From Neopestalotiopsis rosae (Eukaryota; Ascomycota; Sordariomycetes; Amphisphaeriales; Sporocadaceae): a DNA stretch of 64,000 nt. This document shows positions 1 through 10,301 of this stretch, piece by piece. The notes below the pieces were generated by a model that saw only the letters and a program-made list of their open reading frames with translations, made no database searches and was not told where the DNA came from. Position 1 is the first letter of the stretch. The number at the start of each line of letters is the position of its first letter. The stretch covers positions 4,588,001 to 4,652,000 of the forward strand of contig JALGAS010000004.1 of the NCBI GenBank assembly GCA_023078685.1. The letters are read 5' to 3'. A program made the position numbers and the translations under genes.

Positions 1-579
1 AGGGGGGCATTGATCGTCGCTGTGGAATTCATGTACTGTCAAGGTTTTACTATTCCAGAGCCGCATGGCTTTGGGTTTCGGCCAGATTGCAGCGATGACG
101 GCAATGATGAGTCCGGCTCAATGTTGGAGACAAGATTGAGTTGTGAGCAAGTCCAGAAGGACGGGCTTAGCTGCTAGATTGTTGGGTACACATGGAGGAG
201 GGATGCTCATCTGAGTGTTGATGAGAATGTGGCGCACAGCTGAACAGTCTACGGCCTCCAATCATTCCTTGCGCCTGGGGGCGGCGAAGTGAGCCTTACC
301 AAGCTTGCACTAGATACATCAGGCCACGCAGTCGGATGGACTCAACCATTACTCAGATACCTGACATAATACAGCCCGTGCCAGACATAAGTGCAATACT
401 TGAGCGCAAGTGTAAAACACATAGCAAAAATCAGTTGGGCGTCAACGACAGAAATACCAAAGGGCAAACCCCGGTGTTGCGTCTTTTATATCTTCAGCTC
501 ATTCGTTGCAGATGCGATTTTACTGCAACTCAGCTGGAAATATCTATCGCTTGCCGAATCGGGCGACCATTTGCTTCCC
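1..579. other. Intergenic, no gene recognised
   Basis: Only short overlapping open frames with no recognisable protein features are present. The right edge is the 3' flank of the leftward cupin gene. Confidence 0.5.
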
Positions 580-909
580 TTATTCCTTCATCACTGTGTA
601 TACCTCTCCAACCCTAATTACATATGATACCAGCAGTTTGAGCTCCTCAATCTTGCTCTCATTCTCTACCCTTGCGTGGAGCTTCTCTCCATGTTCAATG
701 AAGCTTTGCCCAGTACAGTACTTTTCCGCCTCCTGGTCTTCGAATTGCGTAAGCACTGTTCCCTGCAGTACATAGACGACACCGGACACTGGGTGGGTAT
801 GAGCTGGCACAGCAAAGCTCGGGGGAAGCTCGAGAAGCATAACACGCGCTTCCCAGCCAGGGATCTGCGGTAATCGCATTGTTTGGATTGTAGTGCGATG
901 AATCGACAT
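580..909 (-). CDS. Small single-domain cupin protein
   Basis: The 109-residue product is a single cupin barrel. Motif 1 is visible around residues 37-50 (HTHPVSGVVYVLQG), with His37 and His39 as metal ligands, and a further His lies at residue 78. Small stand-alone cupins of this size in fungi are mostly uncharacterised metal-binding proteins, and the substrate cannot be told. The open frame continues upstream to 1044, but that part is a lysine run encoded by a homopolymer and looks like leader. I chose the ATG at 909, directly before the conserved region. A TATA-like element lies about 115 nt upstream. No intron is needed. Confidence 0.8.
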   Translation of the reverse strand: MSIHRTTIQTMRLPQIPGWEARVMLLELPPSFAVPAHTHPVSGVVYVLQGTVLTQFEDQEAEKYCTGQSFIEHGEKLHARVENESKIEELKLLVSYVIRVGEVYTVMKE

Positions 910-976
910 GGTGATTGGTGTCTTTCTCAACAGAAATAATGATGGCTTTGAGGGAACATGCCTGTACTGGTAGTGC

Positions 977-1001
977 TTTTTTTTTTTTTTTTTTTTTTTT
1001 T
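977..1001. repeat. 25-nt T homopolymer
   Basis: This is an uninterrupted run of 25 T on the + strand. It lies in the 5' leader of the cupin gene, where it reads as poly-A in the direction of transcription. It is length-unstable DNA and a likely spot for sequencing error. Confidence 0.95.
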
Positions 1002-1023
1002 CTCTAGACGGCTCCCGCGCAGA

Positions 1024-1031
1024 TTTATATA
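1024..1031 (-). promoter_or_regulatory. Candidate TATA box of the cupin gene
   Basis: TATATAAA on the minus strand lies about 115 nt upstream of the chosen cupin start. The position fits a fungal core promoter, but this is motif matching only. Confidence 0.35.
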
Positions 1032-2257
1032 CTCGACATAACAATTTGGAACACTACGACGTCAAAACTATCATGACTTTCCTAATCACTAAGCAAAATC
1101 AGCGCTGTTGAGATAGAGCTGGCCCCAACCTTTACTTTACTGGTCTACCGGATTATGCAAGTGTGAATGCTTATTTGGTGCGGGGGATTTAGCTCCCGTA
1201 GACTGCTGGAACCTCTAGCTTAGCACGACCTTATAGGCGCAGTCTACAGGGCGTCGGTGAAAAGTCGCAGGGCGTCGATATCTGACCGCGCACCCGACAT
1301 TGCATGTACCGCTTAGGCTTCTGGCTTCTCTCTTTTACATGATTATACCTCCATGACTGTCCTCGTGCTTAGTAATTGATGCTCAACGTGATAGATGGAT
1401 TATCAGCATAAGGGCTTAAAGCGTAGGAACAACATTTACCCCACCATCTTGTTCAGCTCTCCAAGGTTCGACATCGATGACATGAGGGAACTCGGTCGGT
1501 TTCCCTCAATGAGTATGCCCATCTGTACCTTGCAATTTCTACGGCCAATAACCGCTTTAGCATGCAGGCTCCCCGTCTTCAGCCCTTGTGGACCCCTTCA
1601 AGGGCAATCGGGGTCCTGTAGCTAGGTACCAATGATCACTGCAGCGTGCAACCAACGGTCGTGATGCAGCTAACCGAGGCGGCCGGCTTACGCGCGAACT
1701 AGAGCACTCTTCAGTGTGGACGAGGAGATCCATCTTATCATTGATGGCGGCCATGGTAACACCTTGATGGGGTGCGTTATTAATATCCTGAGCATATGCA
1801 ACGACAAATGGACATGCCAGGATGCTGAACGCGTTTCGCAGATACATTTGCGGGCCTCCTCATGCTTTATGTCCTTGTACGCAATACTGTACAATGCTTG
1901 CAGTCTCCGACACCTTCACTTCCGTAGTTTCAACATATGCCCATTGCTTACATCGAGACCCGTGCGACAGTGTATTGAAACGTCGAACTCTTCGGAAAGA
2001 TCTTGTTTATATCAGATCATTTCTACGTCACTCGGAACGATGTTGACCCCGTCGGCATCGGGGCCGGGCTGCGGGTGCTATGTTGGTCCCATTCGCGGGG
2101 GGTTGGCAATAGGTAAGCTGTCCAGGCACATATATATGGCCGCTAGCTTGGTAGCTAAGTACAGTTTGCACCTGTTACTTTCAGGACACTTCCTCACCTA
2201 GATACCACAATTGAGGACAAAGGACGTGATTTCCGAAAAACCAGCCCAATCATCAAC

Positions 2258-3642
2258 ATGGCATCTACTGTATCGGCATTTCTGAGTGGTGTGCACCGCA
2301 ATTGGACCATGTTCAATCCGCCGGCACACCCTAAGGAGCAGAATGCGCTGAAGTTCGGAATACTGGGCGCTGCCAATATCGCGTAAGTCTGCTGCAGCTG
2401 CACGTTAGCTGAACCTGCACGAAATGCATGAAGGGCTTATGGAAACACAGGCCAATGGCTCTCATTTGGCCAGCGACAAGCCATCCTGGTGTCATTATTC
2501 ACGCTGTTGCTGCACGCGACAAGACACGAGCGGCTGCTTTTGCCAAGAAGCACGGTATTCCAGTGGTGAAGGATAGCTACGATGGTACGTGACGTCAACC
2601 CCACCACCTGAGACACAATGAGCCCGCGCTGACATCTTGAGTAGATCTCATCAACGATTCAGAGATTGATGTCATCTATAACCCACTGCCTTGCGGTTTA
2701 CATTTCGAGTGGACAGTGAAAGCGCTCGCAAAGGGCAAACATGTCTTGCTCGAAAAGCCGTCCACCAGCAATGTCCAGGAGGCCGAGACACTATTTCGCC
2801 ATCCTCTGCTTTCTCAGTCCGCCAACCCGCCCGTACTAATGGAGGCATTCCACGCTCGTTTCACGGCGGCATTCCACTTGTTCCTATCAACACTGGATCA
2901 GCCCAATATTTCAGAGGTCTCGGTGGTTGCTCCGATCCCAAAATTCGTCGCGCCCGATGATAATATCCGCTACGACTACAGCATTGGCGGTGGTGCACTC
3001 CTAGATTTGGGAACATACCCGGTATCCGCCCTCCGTGAGGCTTTTGGCGCAGAACCCACCGAATGCATTGAGGCCGACTTGGTGCCTATGGCAGCCCCTC
3101 GCGAGAAGTGCGATCATTCGTTCGATGCCACTCTCAAATTTCCCAACGGCGGCGTCGGCAAGATTCACGGCTCGCTGCGGTCGCCTGTGACGGAGATTGG
3201 TTTCGCAAACATCACCGTGAAGCACAAACCCGTACCCGCGCCAAGGGAGGAAGATGCGAAGCAGGAAGGCACTCAGGTGACCAGGACGCGAACGGTCATC
3301 TTCTACAACTTCATGTTCTCGAACAACTATCATCGCGTCGACGTGACCGATGTGTTCGAGGTCACGCGGGGCTCTTCCGTGGTGAGAAAGTACACGCGCA
3401 AGCAGTTGAAAAAGGCATATACATTCAAGGAGATGGGCAGAAACCTGAACAGCGACCCATACTGGTCGACGTATAGATACATGTTGGAGGAGTTTGTCAA
3501 CAGGATCCACGGCGTCAAGGGCTCTGGCAAGTTCATTGACCATGAGGACAGCATCTCTCAGGCTCGGGCGCTGGACATGATCTACACAAAGTCCGGGCTG
3601 GGCCCTAGGCCAAGCAGCAAGTACTGGACGGAGGCTCAATAG
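2258..3642 (+). CDS. Gfo/Idh/MocA family NAD(P)-dependent oxidoreductase
   Basis: Three exons (2258-2382, 2451-2584, 2645-3642) give a 418-residue protein. Both introns have GT-AG borders and restore one continuous frame. The N-terminal Rossmann fold begins near residue 33 (FGILGAANIAP), and the family's Glu-Lys-Pro motif is at residues 123-125 (LLEKPST). The C-terminal alpha/beta domain follows, with a GGGALLDLGTYP segment typical of the group. Fungal members resemble NADP-dependent D-xylose dehydrogenases and dimeric dihydrodiol dehydrogenases, and oxidise or reduce sugars or trans-diols. The exact substrate is not readable from sequence. The first ATG in frame is used; about 30 residues precede the Rossmann strand, as is common in fungal members. 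Confidence 0.92.
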
Positions 3643-4637
3643 ATCCACATTGGTACGAGGCAAGATCAACAGGGTATTTGGGTTGCGTATCGTGTCTTGG
3701 ATTCGAGATGACAGCACGCAGGCATATCGACCCGACCACGACGGCGAGCTGTTGTATCGCGCAGAGGTATAATATGGTGAAGGCTGGATTAACTTCCAGT
3801 ATCTGAGAAAGCCATCAAAGCCGAATTCGTGTCGAGGGACAGACATTAGGCAGTTGTCATTTGATCGTATAGCTGTTTTAAGATGTACTGGTATGAGAAA
3901 TTCAATTAGACGTGACAATGGAATCCTGGAGCCGTCAGATAGTTTCTGGGAACTGTGAAGAAGAAAGGACGGGGCGCGATATCCAGCAAGCAAAAGCGGT
4001 AGGCCTCTGGCAGTGTAAGCGATCCTCCGGCTAGCCAAATGACCCTCCGGTCAAGGCGTGACCCTCCGGTCCGTCGTCGTGCAAGGGTCAATATTCAGCC
4101 CGTCGGTGTAGCCTGGAGTACGTGGATATAGTGCAATGCATTGGATTCAATCACAACATCATTGATCAAATCGCGAGCATGCCACTGACCTAGTCAAGTG
4201 TGGACAAAATTCATTTCAGACGATTGTACAAATGGAAACAAATGGAAAAAAGGCGGGGAAGAACTGAAAAGTACCTTCGAGAAAGTCGGTATGTTCGTTC
4301 ATAAAGCAGTAGGGAAAGATGAGAATAAGAATTCATGAGCACCGCCTATGCATATTGTGAGACGGCCTGGCTATGCCAAGATAGCGTCCGCTTGCTGAAT
4401 GGTGCAACAAGAATACGAATACGATTGGCCCCACTTCTCCTGGGCCTACACTGCCATAGAAATCGTCGTATGTTCTGTCTACCTAGGTTGCCAATTGCAG
4501 GTGATTGGAAGCCCGATAGATCATGCCAATTGGTCTACATGTGGTTTCTTTTCTGCTGGAGGTACATAACATAAGGGCCGTCCCTACGTGAAGAGTGTGC
4601 TTGTCCAATTTGTCAAGCTCTACTCACATTTCTCGCT
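3643..4637. other. Intergenic; promoter region of the CYP51 gene
   Basis: No gene is seen. The stretch holds the 3' flank of the oxidoreductase and about 1 kb upstream of the sterol demethylase, including a cluster of three CCTCCGG repeats (separate entry). Confidence 0.5.
4024..4070. repeat. Three phased CCTCCGG direct repeats upstream of CYP51
   Basis: CCTCCGG occurs at 4024-4030, 4044-4050 and 4063-4069, spaced 20 and 19 bp. The last two share the longer core TGACCCTCCGGT. Each contains a CCG/CGG triplet of the kind bound by fungal Zn2Cys6 regulators. They lie about 570-610 bp upstream of the CYP51 start. A regulatory role is inferred only. Confidence 0.45.
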
Positions 4638-6206
4638 ATGACTTTGAATATGATGGATTCAAACACTCCGAGCCCGTTCTCCCAGTTCATCGGATATTCC
4701 ATCGGCATCCTCGTTTTCACAGTTGCCGCCAATACACTTTTGCAACAAATTCCCCGATCGAAATCAGAACCCCCTTTGGTCTTCCACTTCTTCCCATTTA
4801 TTGGAAATGCAATCTCATACGGTACAGACCCGGTCCGATTCTATGAAGAGTGTCGTCAGAAACATGGAGACGTCTTCACCTTCGTCTTGTTTGGGAGAAA
4901 GATGACGGTCTGTCTCGGTACTGATGGCAACGAACTCATTCTCAACGGCAAGCTGCAAGACGTGAATGCCGAGGAAATCTACTCGCCACTCACCACACCC
5001 GTATTTGGAAAAGACATCATATACGACTGCCCAAACTCGAAGCTAATGGAGCAGAAAAAATTTGTCAAATTTGGGTTGACGCAAGCCGCCTTGGAGTCGT
5101 ATGTACCTTTGATCGAAAACGAGGTCCTGACATACCTCAAGTCGAACTTCAAGGGGACGTCGGGCCTGTTCAACGTGTCGGCGGCAATGTCGGAGATCAC
5201 CCTATTCACCGCCAGCCGCGCCCTCCAGGGGGCCGAAGTACGAAAGAAGCTCTCCGCCGAGTTTGCCGAGTACTACCACGACCTCGACAATGGGTTCAAG
5301 CCGATCAACTTCCTCGTGCCCTGGGCGCCTCTGCCTCACAACCGTCGACGCGACACGGCTCGCGAAAAGATGTGTGGTGTGTACATGGACATCATCAACG
5401 GTCGGCGCCGGGCGCAGGCCGCCGGACAGGAATTGACCGAGCACGACATGATCTCTCATCTGATGGGCTGCGTTTACAAGAATGGTATTGCCGTGCCGGA
5501 TCAAGAGGTGGTCGACATGATGATCACCATGCTCATGGGTGGTCAACACTCGTCCTCCTCGGCCAGCGCCTGGATCATGCTCCGCCTCGCGGCCCACCCC
5601 GACATCCTCGAGGAGGTATACCAGGAACAACTACAACAGCTCGGCGACGCGTCATCGTCATCCGGCTCGCTCCGGTACGCCGACCTCGACAGGCTTCCTC
5701 TCCTCAACAACGTGGTCAAGGAGACGCTGCGGGTGCACTCGTCCATCCACTCCATCATGCGCAAGGTCAAGAACCCCATTGCCGTGCCCGGCACGGACTA
5801 TGTCGTCACCCCGGATAAGGTCCTGGTGGCGTCGCCTATCATGACGCACCTCAGCCAGTCCTATTTCCCGCGCGCCGACGTGTGGGACCCGCACCGGTGG
5901 GACGCTGCCGCGGGCGAGGCGGAGGAGGGGGCCAAGGGAGCGGAGGAGGAGGACATGGTGGACTATGGCTACGGCGCCACCAACAAGGGCACCCGGAGCC
6001 CGTACCTGCCGTTTGGGGCGGGCCGCCACCGGTGCATCGGGGAGAAGTTTGCCTATGTCAACCTCGTCACCATTGTCCTGACGATGGTGCGGCGGTTGAG
6101 GCTCGGCACGATGGATGGCAGGGCGACGGTGCCGCCGACGGACTATACGTCCTTGTTCTCACGGCCGCCGCTGACTGCTGAGATCAAATGGGAGCTTCGG
6201 GATTGA
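4638..6206 (+). CDS. cyp51A: CYP51A-type sterol 14-alpha-demethylase (cytochrome P450)
   Basis: This intronless gene encodes 522 residues of the P450 that removes the 14-alpha methyl group of eburicol/lanosterol in ergosterol synthesis at the ER. An N-terminal membrane anchor spans about residues 15-35. Family landmarks are the CYP51 B-C loop VFGKDIIYDCPN (Tyr129, equivalent to the azole-pocket Tyr121/Tyr132 of Aspergillus and Candida), the I-helix MGGQHSSSS (301-308), KETLR (361-365) and the haem loop FGAGRHRCIG with Cys466. The stretch LNGKLQDVNAEEIYSPLTTP matches the CYP51A branch rather than CYP51B as I recall the two. The pocket residues I can check look wild-type. Third codon positions become strongly GC-rich in the second half. 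A separate CYP51B elsewhere in the genome is expected. Confidence 0.95.
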   Translation: MTLNMMDSNTPSPFSQFIGYSIGILVFTVAANTLLQQIPRSKSEPPLVFHFFPFIGNAISYGTDPVRFYEECRQKHGDVFTFVLFGRKMTVCLGTDGNELILNGKLQDVNAEEIYSPLTTPVFGKDIIYDCPNSKLMEQKKFVKFGLTQAALESYVPLIENEVLTYLKSNFKGTSGLFNVSAAMSEITLFTASRALQGAEVRKKLSAEFAEYYHDLDNGFKPINFLVPWAPLPHNRRRDTAREKMCGVYMDIINGRRRAQAAGQELTEHDMISHLMGCVYKNGIAVPDQEVVDMMITMLMGGQHSSSSASAWIMLRLAAHPDILEEVYQEQLQQLGDASSSSGSLRYADLDRLPLLNNVVKETLRVHSSIHSIMRKVKNPIAVPGTDYVVTPDKVLVASPIMTHLSQSYFPRADVWDPHRWDAAAGEAEEGAKGAEEEDMVDYGYGATNKGTRSPYLPFGAGRHRCIGEKFAYVNLVTIVLTMVRRLRLGTMDGRATVPPTDYTSLFSRPPLTAEIKWELRD

Positions 6207-7401
6207 GAAAATGTCTGTTGTGTTTTTGGTAGTGATTGCTCGATCATCTAGACGAATTCAAGCTGTAGAGTACGACGTTGGAAGGCTCAGCCTTCAGGAA
6301 ACATTCACAATCCTCTGCTCAAATGGTGCATGATGCTCGGCGTGGGTATTAATCAGATGTGCCTTTTGACCACAGCGTACACACCTCTTTTCAATGCCGT
6401 TACATGATCATCTGCCTTTTGTTCCATCCGGCGCCAATGGATTGAGAGGAGGAGCAGCTGAAAGGCAACGTGCCTGCACAATTCCACGCCACGACCCTGC
6501 TGCTGATAACGCCTTCGCAGCGACAGGGCGAACTTTTTGACTTTTTGAACACAGCGTCACATCGCACCAACAAAGCACGCGCTTTGGCACGTTGTTACCT
6601 GCCTTGGTGTGGGGTCTATAAATACTACCCATCCTGCATGTGCACCACTGAGCTTGCCCTACAGTGCAAGCTAACCAGCCCAAACCCGCTGCAGGGGCTT
6701 CCAGCAGTAGAAAGATACTGGGCAGTGGGTTCGCTGGGCCTCGTCTTTTTTACCGGTTGGCCCGGCCGCGGCATGGCTCCCCGGTCAGCTTGACTGCAAC
6801 TCTCACGAATCATCTCGTCTGGTTCGCAATGCACATATCCAAATATATCTTTTCTCAACCTGGACTTGATCAACGGAACAGATTATGAATGTGGGTGTCG
6901 GCATCCCTTGGTACCACGTGATTGTAATTGTTCAGCTTTGGCCATAGAAAGAGGCGACATTTGCCCCAGCTTGCATTGCAACCGCTCTCTCTCGTGATGT
7001 TTCCCGATCATGCTTTCGGGGCATCGTTCTAGGGCGCCTACCACAGTAGTATTGTCGCAAGTGCCGAGTTCCTACCAAGCCAGAGCAGAAGAGCGACACC
7101 CGGGATCCCCCCCAAATTCAATCCAGTGTCGTGCGACTTTGCGTGGTATAAAGTCCTACGCGCAGGCTCCACCGCTTCTGGCTCCCCCGCACGAAACAGA
7201 CAAGAGGGAAACCCGTCAGCGCCAGAGCCGTTTTAGTCCAGTTTCTCAGCAATTGCTTGTAATCATTTGCAGAAAAAGCAGGGTCTTGTCTACTACCAGC
7301 GATCTGACATTCATTCTAGCACTTTGGCTAGTGCTTGAGTATACTAGCTACGGCTAACGAAAGCGACCAATCAATGAGCTCAACCTAGTGCATCCATCGT
7401 C
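6207..7401. other. Intergenic, no gene recognised
   Basis: There are no open frames with protein character. A TATA-like octamer (tataaata) sits at 6617-6624 but is 780 nt from the next start codon, so it cannot be assigned. The rest is the 3' flank of CYP51 and the upstream region of the Clr5 gene. Confidence 0.45.
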
Positions 7402-8921
7402 ATGGGTAGCGGGCAAAGGAGCCGCTGGGCCACGGAGGGCGACTTTGACAAATGGCGACCCACGATCACGAGATTGTACATGGAGGAGGGAAAAGTACTG
7501 AGAGAAGTCATGAAGATTATGGAAGACAAGCATGACTTTTATGCAACGTGAGTTCTTGTTTCCCAGAATGACTGGCCGTATATGTCGAATGCGGAAGGAT
7601 TACTGAATCAAGGTTAATTGATCGACTGCTTAGCGCAAAAATGTATAAGCAAAGGATTCTGAAATGGGGCCTACGCAAGTATAACAAGAGGAAAGCAGCG
7701 GCAGGCGCATCATCCACGTCGAGTTCTTATGAGGAGCAAATGGTTGTGTCCGAGGCTTTCCCGTCAGGCGCAAACACTGTGTCCGATGCTGCTACAGAAG
7801 AGATCAGTTCGAACATCACAGAATTGAGTATTGTTCGCCCAGCAAGAAGACATATGAGGGTCGGGAGTGCGAGGTTGCGACTACACCCACCTGCATCGTT
7901 TACGAAACGCTTGAGTACCCCAGACGACTTTCAACTCCCCGAAGAAGTGATCGTACTTTCGAGGCAGTTTGGCCATGGCCTTTTGGAAATGGGGCACTGG
8001 ACGGATGGGAAAACCATTGGTAACCCGGAGAGCAACCACTGGTGGGGAGGGAATCTGATAGCCTCACAGTTCATGGATATGGGCAAGTTCAAACAAGCGT
8101 TCACAGCGCTGAACACGCAATTTGACACATTTGCGGCGCTGCTGGAGAAACCGGACCCGGGCCTGATCCAGGGCGCATACCTGGTAGCTTTGCAACTCGA
8201 CCATCGCATCGGCGGCAAGTTTCTGTCCTTTGCAGCCGAGATGGCAGCTGTTAAACTGCCTGCGCGGCATCCTCTGCGGATCCTTCTGACCAAGCTGCGA
8301 GACGCTGGTACCATGCAGCTGAGGCGCCATGCTCTCCAAATACTGGAAATGTATGTTGGAATGCTCGAGAATCAGCTCGGGCCGTCCAACCCTGGAGTCA
8401 TGCTGCTTTACGAGAATATTTACGATACGCTCGACTTTCTGAGCACGGAAAAGGGTATGAACATGGTGGGTGAGGGCATCATCCAGGGTAGACAGATTGC
8501 CCAGATTGAGCGACTCGACGCAGCGGGGCTCATGGCCGAAGCACAGTCTGCAAGACTGGCGCTGTGCTTCACGTACTGGCGCGTGGATAAGTTGGAGGAG
8601 GCTGAAAAGCTTAACGACGACGTGCTCAATTGGCTAAAGACTCACCCTCGAAGTGAGCACATGAAATCTATAGACTTGTGGGACAGCTATTACATGCGCT
8701 TTCGCTGCAAAGAAAAGATGGGCACTAAGGACGAGGTGGAACGCGCCGCGAGGGAGTATATCAATGCTCTCGTGCAGGAAAAAGGCTGGGGAAATAAGAG
8801 AGTTACCGCCGCGATTGGGCACTTCCAGAAATATTATGTGGACCACGGTTATACGGAAGAAGCAAAGGAGCTTGAGAAGGAGGTGGAAGCCTCGTCCAGA
8901 GCGTCTGGGCTATTGGAGTGA
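7402..8921 (+). CDS. Clr5-domain protein
   Basis: Two exons (7402-7547 and 7634-8921, intron GT-AG, phase 2) encode 477 residues. The intron sits inside the Clr5 domain (about residues 9-67): the first exon supplies a Trp-containing helix and an 'LREVMKIMEDKHDFYAT' segment, and the second supplies 'AKMYKQRILKWGLRKYNK'. Splicing is required to rebuild the domain, which supports the model. Clr5 was first seen in a fission-yeast silencing factor and is widespread in filamentous fungi, often as the N-terminal module of long helical proteins. The remaining 400 residues look alpha-helical, with TPR-like spacing from about residue 190. A nuclear regulatory role is inferred from the domain only. Confidence 0.85.
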
Positions 8922-10301
8922 TGGACGATACACTTTAGTCGTGCCTGGAGGCTCCAACGATGAACCGTCGGTTGAACGCTCGACCGAAAACTGAAATAAA
9001 GCCATGTGCAGCTGACCTGCCACCTGCCTGCTGCCTTCCAACCCTAGAAAAGCGAAAGCGAAACAAAAGTCTGCAAATATAGAACTATATGACTTGCATA
9101 CGCGTTCCAAGACATTAATTTAAAGAACTGGTCCACCAATGAGTTGGAAAAACGTTCTAGCCTAGATCATATTAGAGGTAACGGGATGGATGTGGATGGG
9201 TCATGTCCGGATTTGGCGGAGGTCAGCATTCGGAGACCGAGAAGGAAGCAATCTTGTTGGTTGGCGATTTGTTTGATGGGCGCTGAACCACTGAAGAAGA
9301 TTCGCAATGGAGGGCTGATCGCAATCCCATGCCAAGACCCAAACGAGCAGTTCTGTTGCCTGACCCCACATATTTTACTGTACTCGGTTAGCCGTTTGCC
9401 CAGCAAAGAGAAGGTACCCAGCCAAACCAGCCAAACTCGCTCCAGGTGTGCGCGGCCTGGAAGCATACGTCACTTTATGGAGGGGACCGACCACTTTTTT
9501 CGCCTCCCTATGGCATTCTGAATGCACGAACTCGCACGAGTGCCAGCCAGCAGTTCATTTGTCGCAGGCGCCAGCTTTCATGACTGTAGCTCGTATGCCT
9601 AGACGTTGCTAATGTCCAAAGACTTGATGGGAGTCTAATCAGGCACATGGTGATATCGCAGTCTCAGGGTCCTCCATTTCTGTAGTGTATCATGGTCGGT
9701 ACAGTCGGCTTGTCGTTATCTTGGCAGGAAATGGCAAGCTGGAAGACTGTCGTGGTTTGATTCAATGGAGCACCTGCTGCTGTCTGGCAGATCACCCGGT
9801 CCTCTGGGCACTAAGGTGGCCTTGGTGGCTCCCCTACAGCGGGACAAGGGTGGGATTGTGGGACTGGAAGAGTGAGACGACCACTGAGACGACGCCCAGG
9901 AGGTTTGGGAGTGACCTCAAACCTCAGACAAACAGACATTGGCCTAATCGGGACGGGCGGGCTTAGACGGGAGGCGGGTCCCTTTGTCTGTCTGTCACAC
10001 TCACCTCCAACACTGGGGGCTCTGGGGGCTCTTTGGGGCTATCATTCAGTCAGTCGTCAGTCGACTCCTTCCCGGACCTTCCATTCATTCAATCAACTTC
10101 ATCCCATCACATTCAATCTTCCATCTCCTTCTTTCAATTTTCCCATCCTTTTTCTCCTTTTTCCACCTGATCAAACAATCTAACCACTGCCGATACCGCG
10201 TACCGTCTTTCCTTTTCTCCTTTCCTTTACTTGTATACAACAAACCTGCGAAATACTGGGATACAGCAGTTTTGCCACTTACCTTACGAGGCGCATCCAC
10301 G
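8922..10301. other. Intergenic; pyrimidine-rich leader before the next gene
   Basis: No gene is recognised. From about 10070 to 10240 the + strand is strongly C/T-rich, typical of the 5' leader of well-expressed fungal genes. The open frame runs upstream of the next gene to 9984, but the encoded stretch has no conserved look and is treated as leader. Confidence 0.45.

Larger units (their letters stand above)
910..2257. other. Intergenic with one possible gene remnant
   Basis: No intact gene is recognised. On the minus strand a frame starting at 1847 begins with a signal-peptide-like stretch followed by about 35 residues that resemble the start of small secreted HsbA-like fungal proteins, and then loses any protein character. 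See the findings. Confidence 0.4.

Noticed and set aside
1716..2201. 161-codon + strand frame
   Set aside because: No conserved look, and it overlaps the possible secreted-protein remnant on the other strand.
3001..4038. 345-codon frame antisense to the Gfo/Idh/MocA gene
   Set aside because: It overlaps a confident conserved exon, and its composition (Arg, Leu, His rich) is typical of antisense shadows.
6617..6624. TATAAATA as promoter of the Clr5 gene
   Set aside because: 780 nt from the start codon, too far for a core promoter without evidence of a long leader.
9984..10301. 106-codon N-terminal extension of the His-rich membrane protein
   Set aside because: It would place the signal peptide internally, and the extension is encoded by C/T-rich leader DNA.
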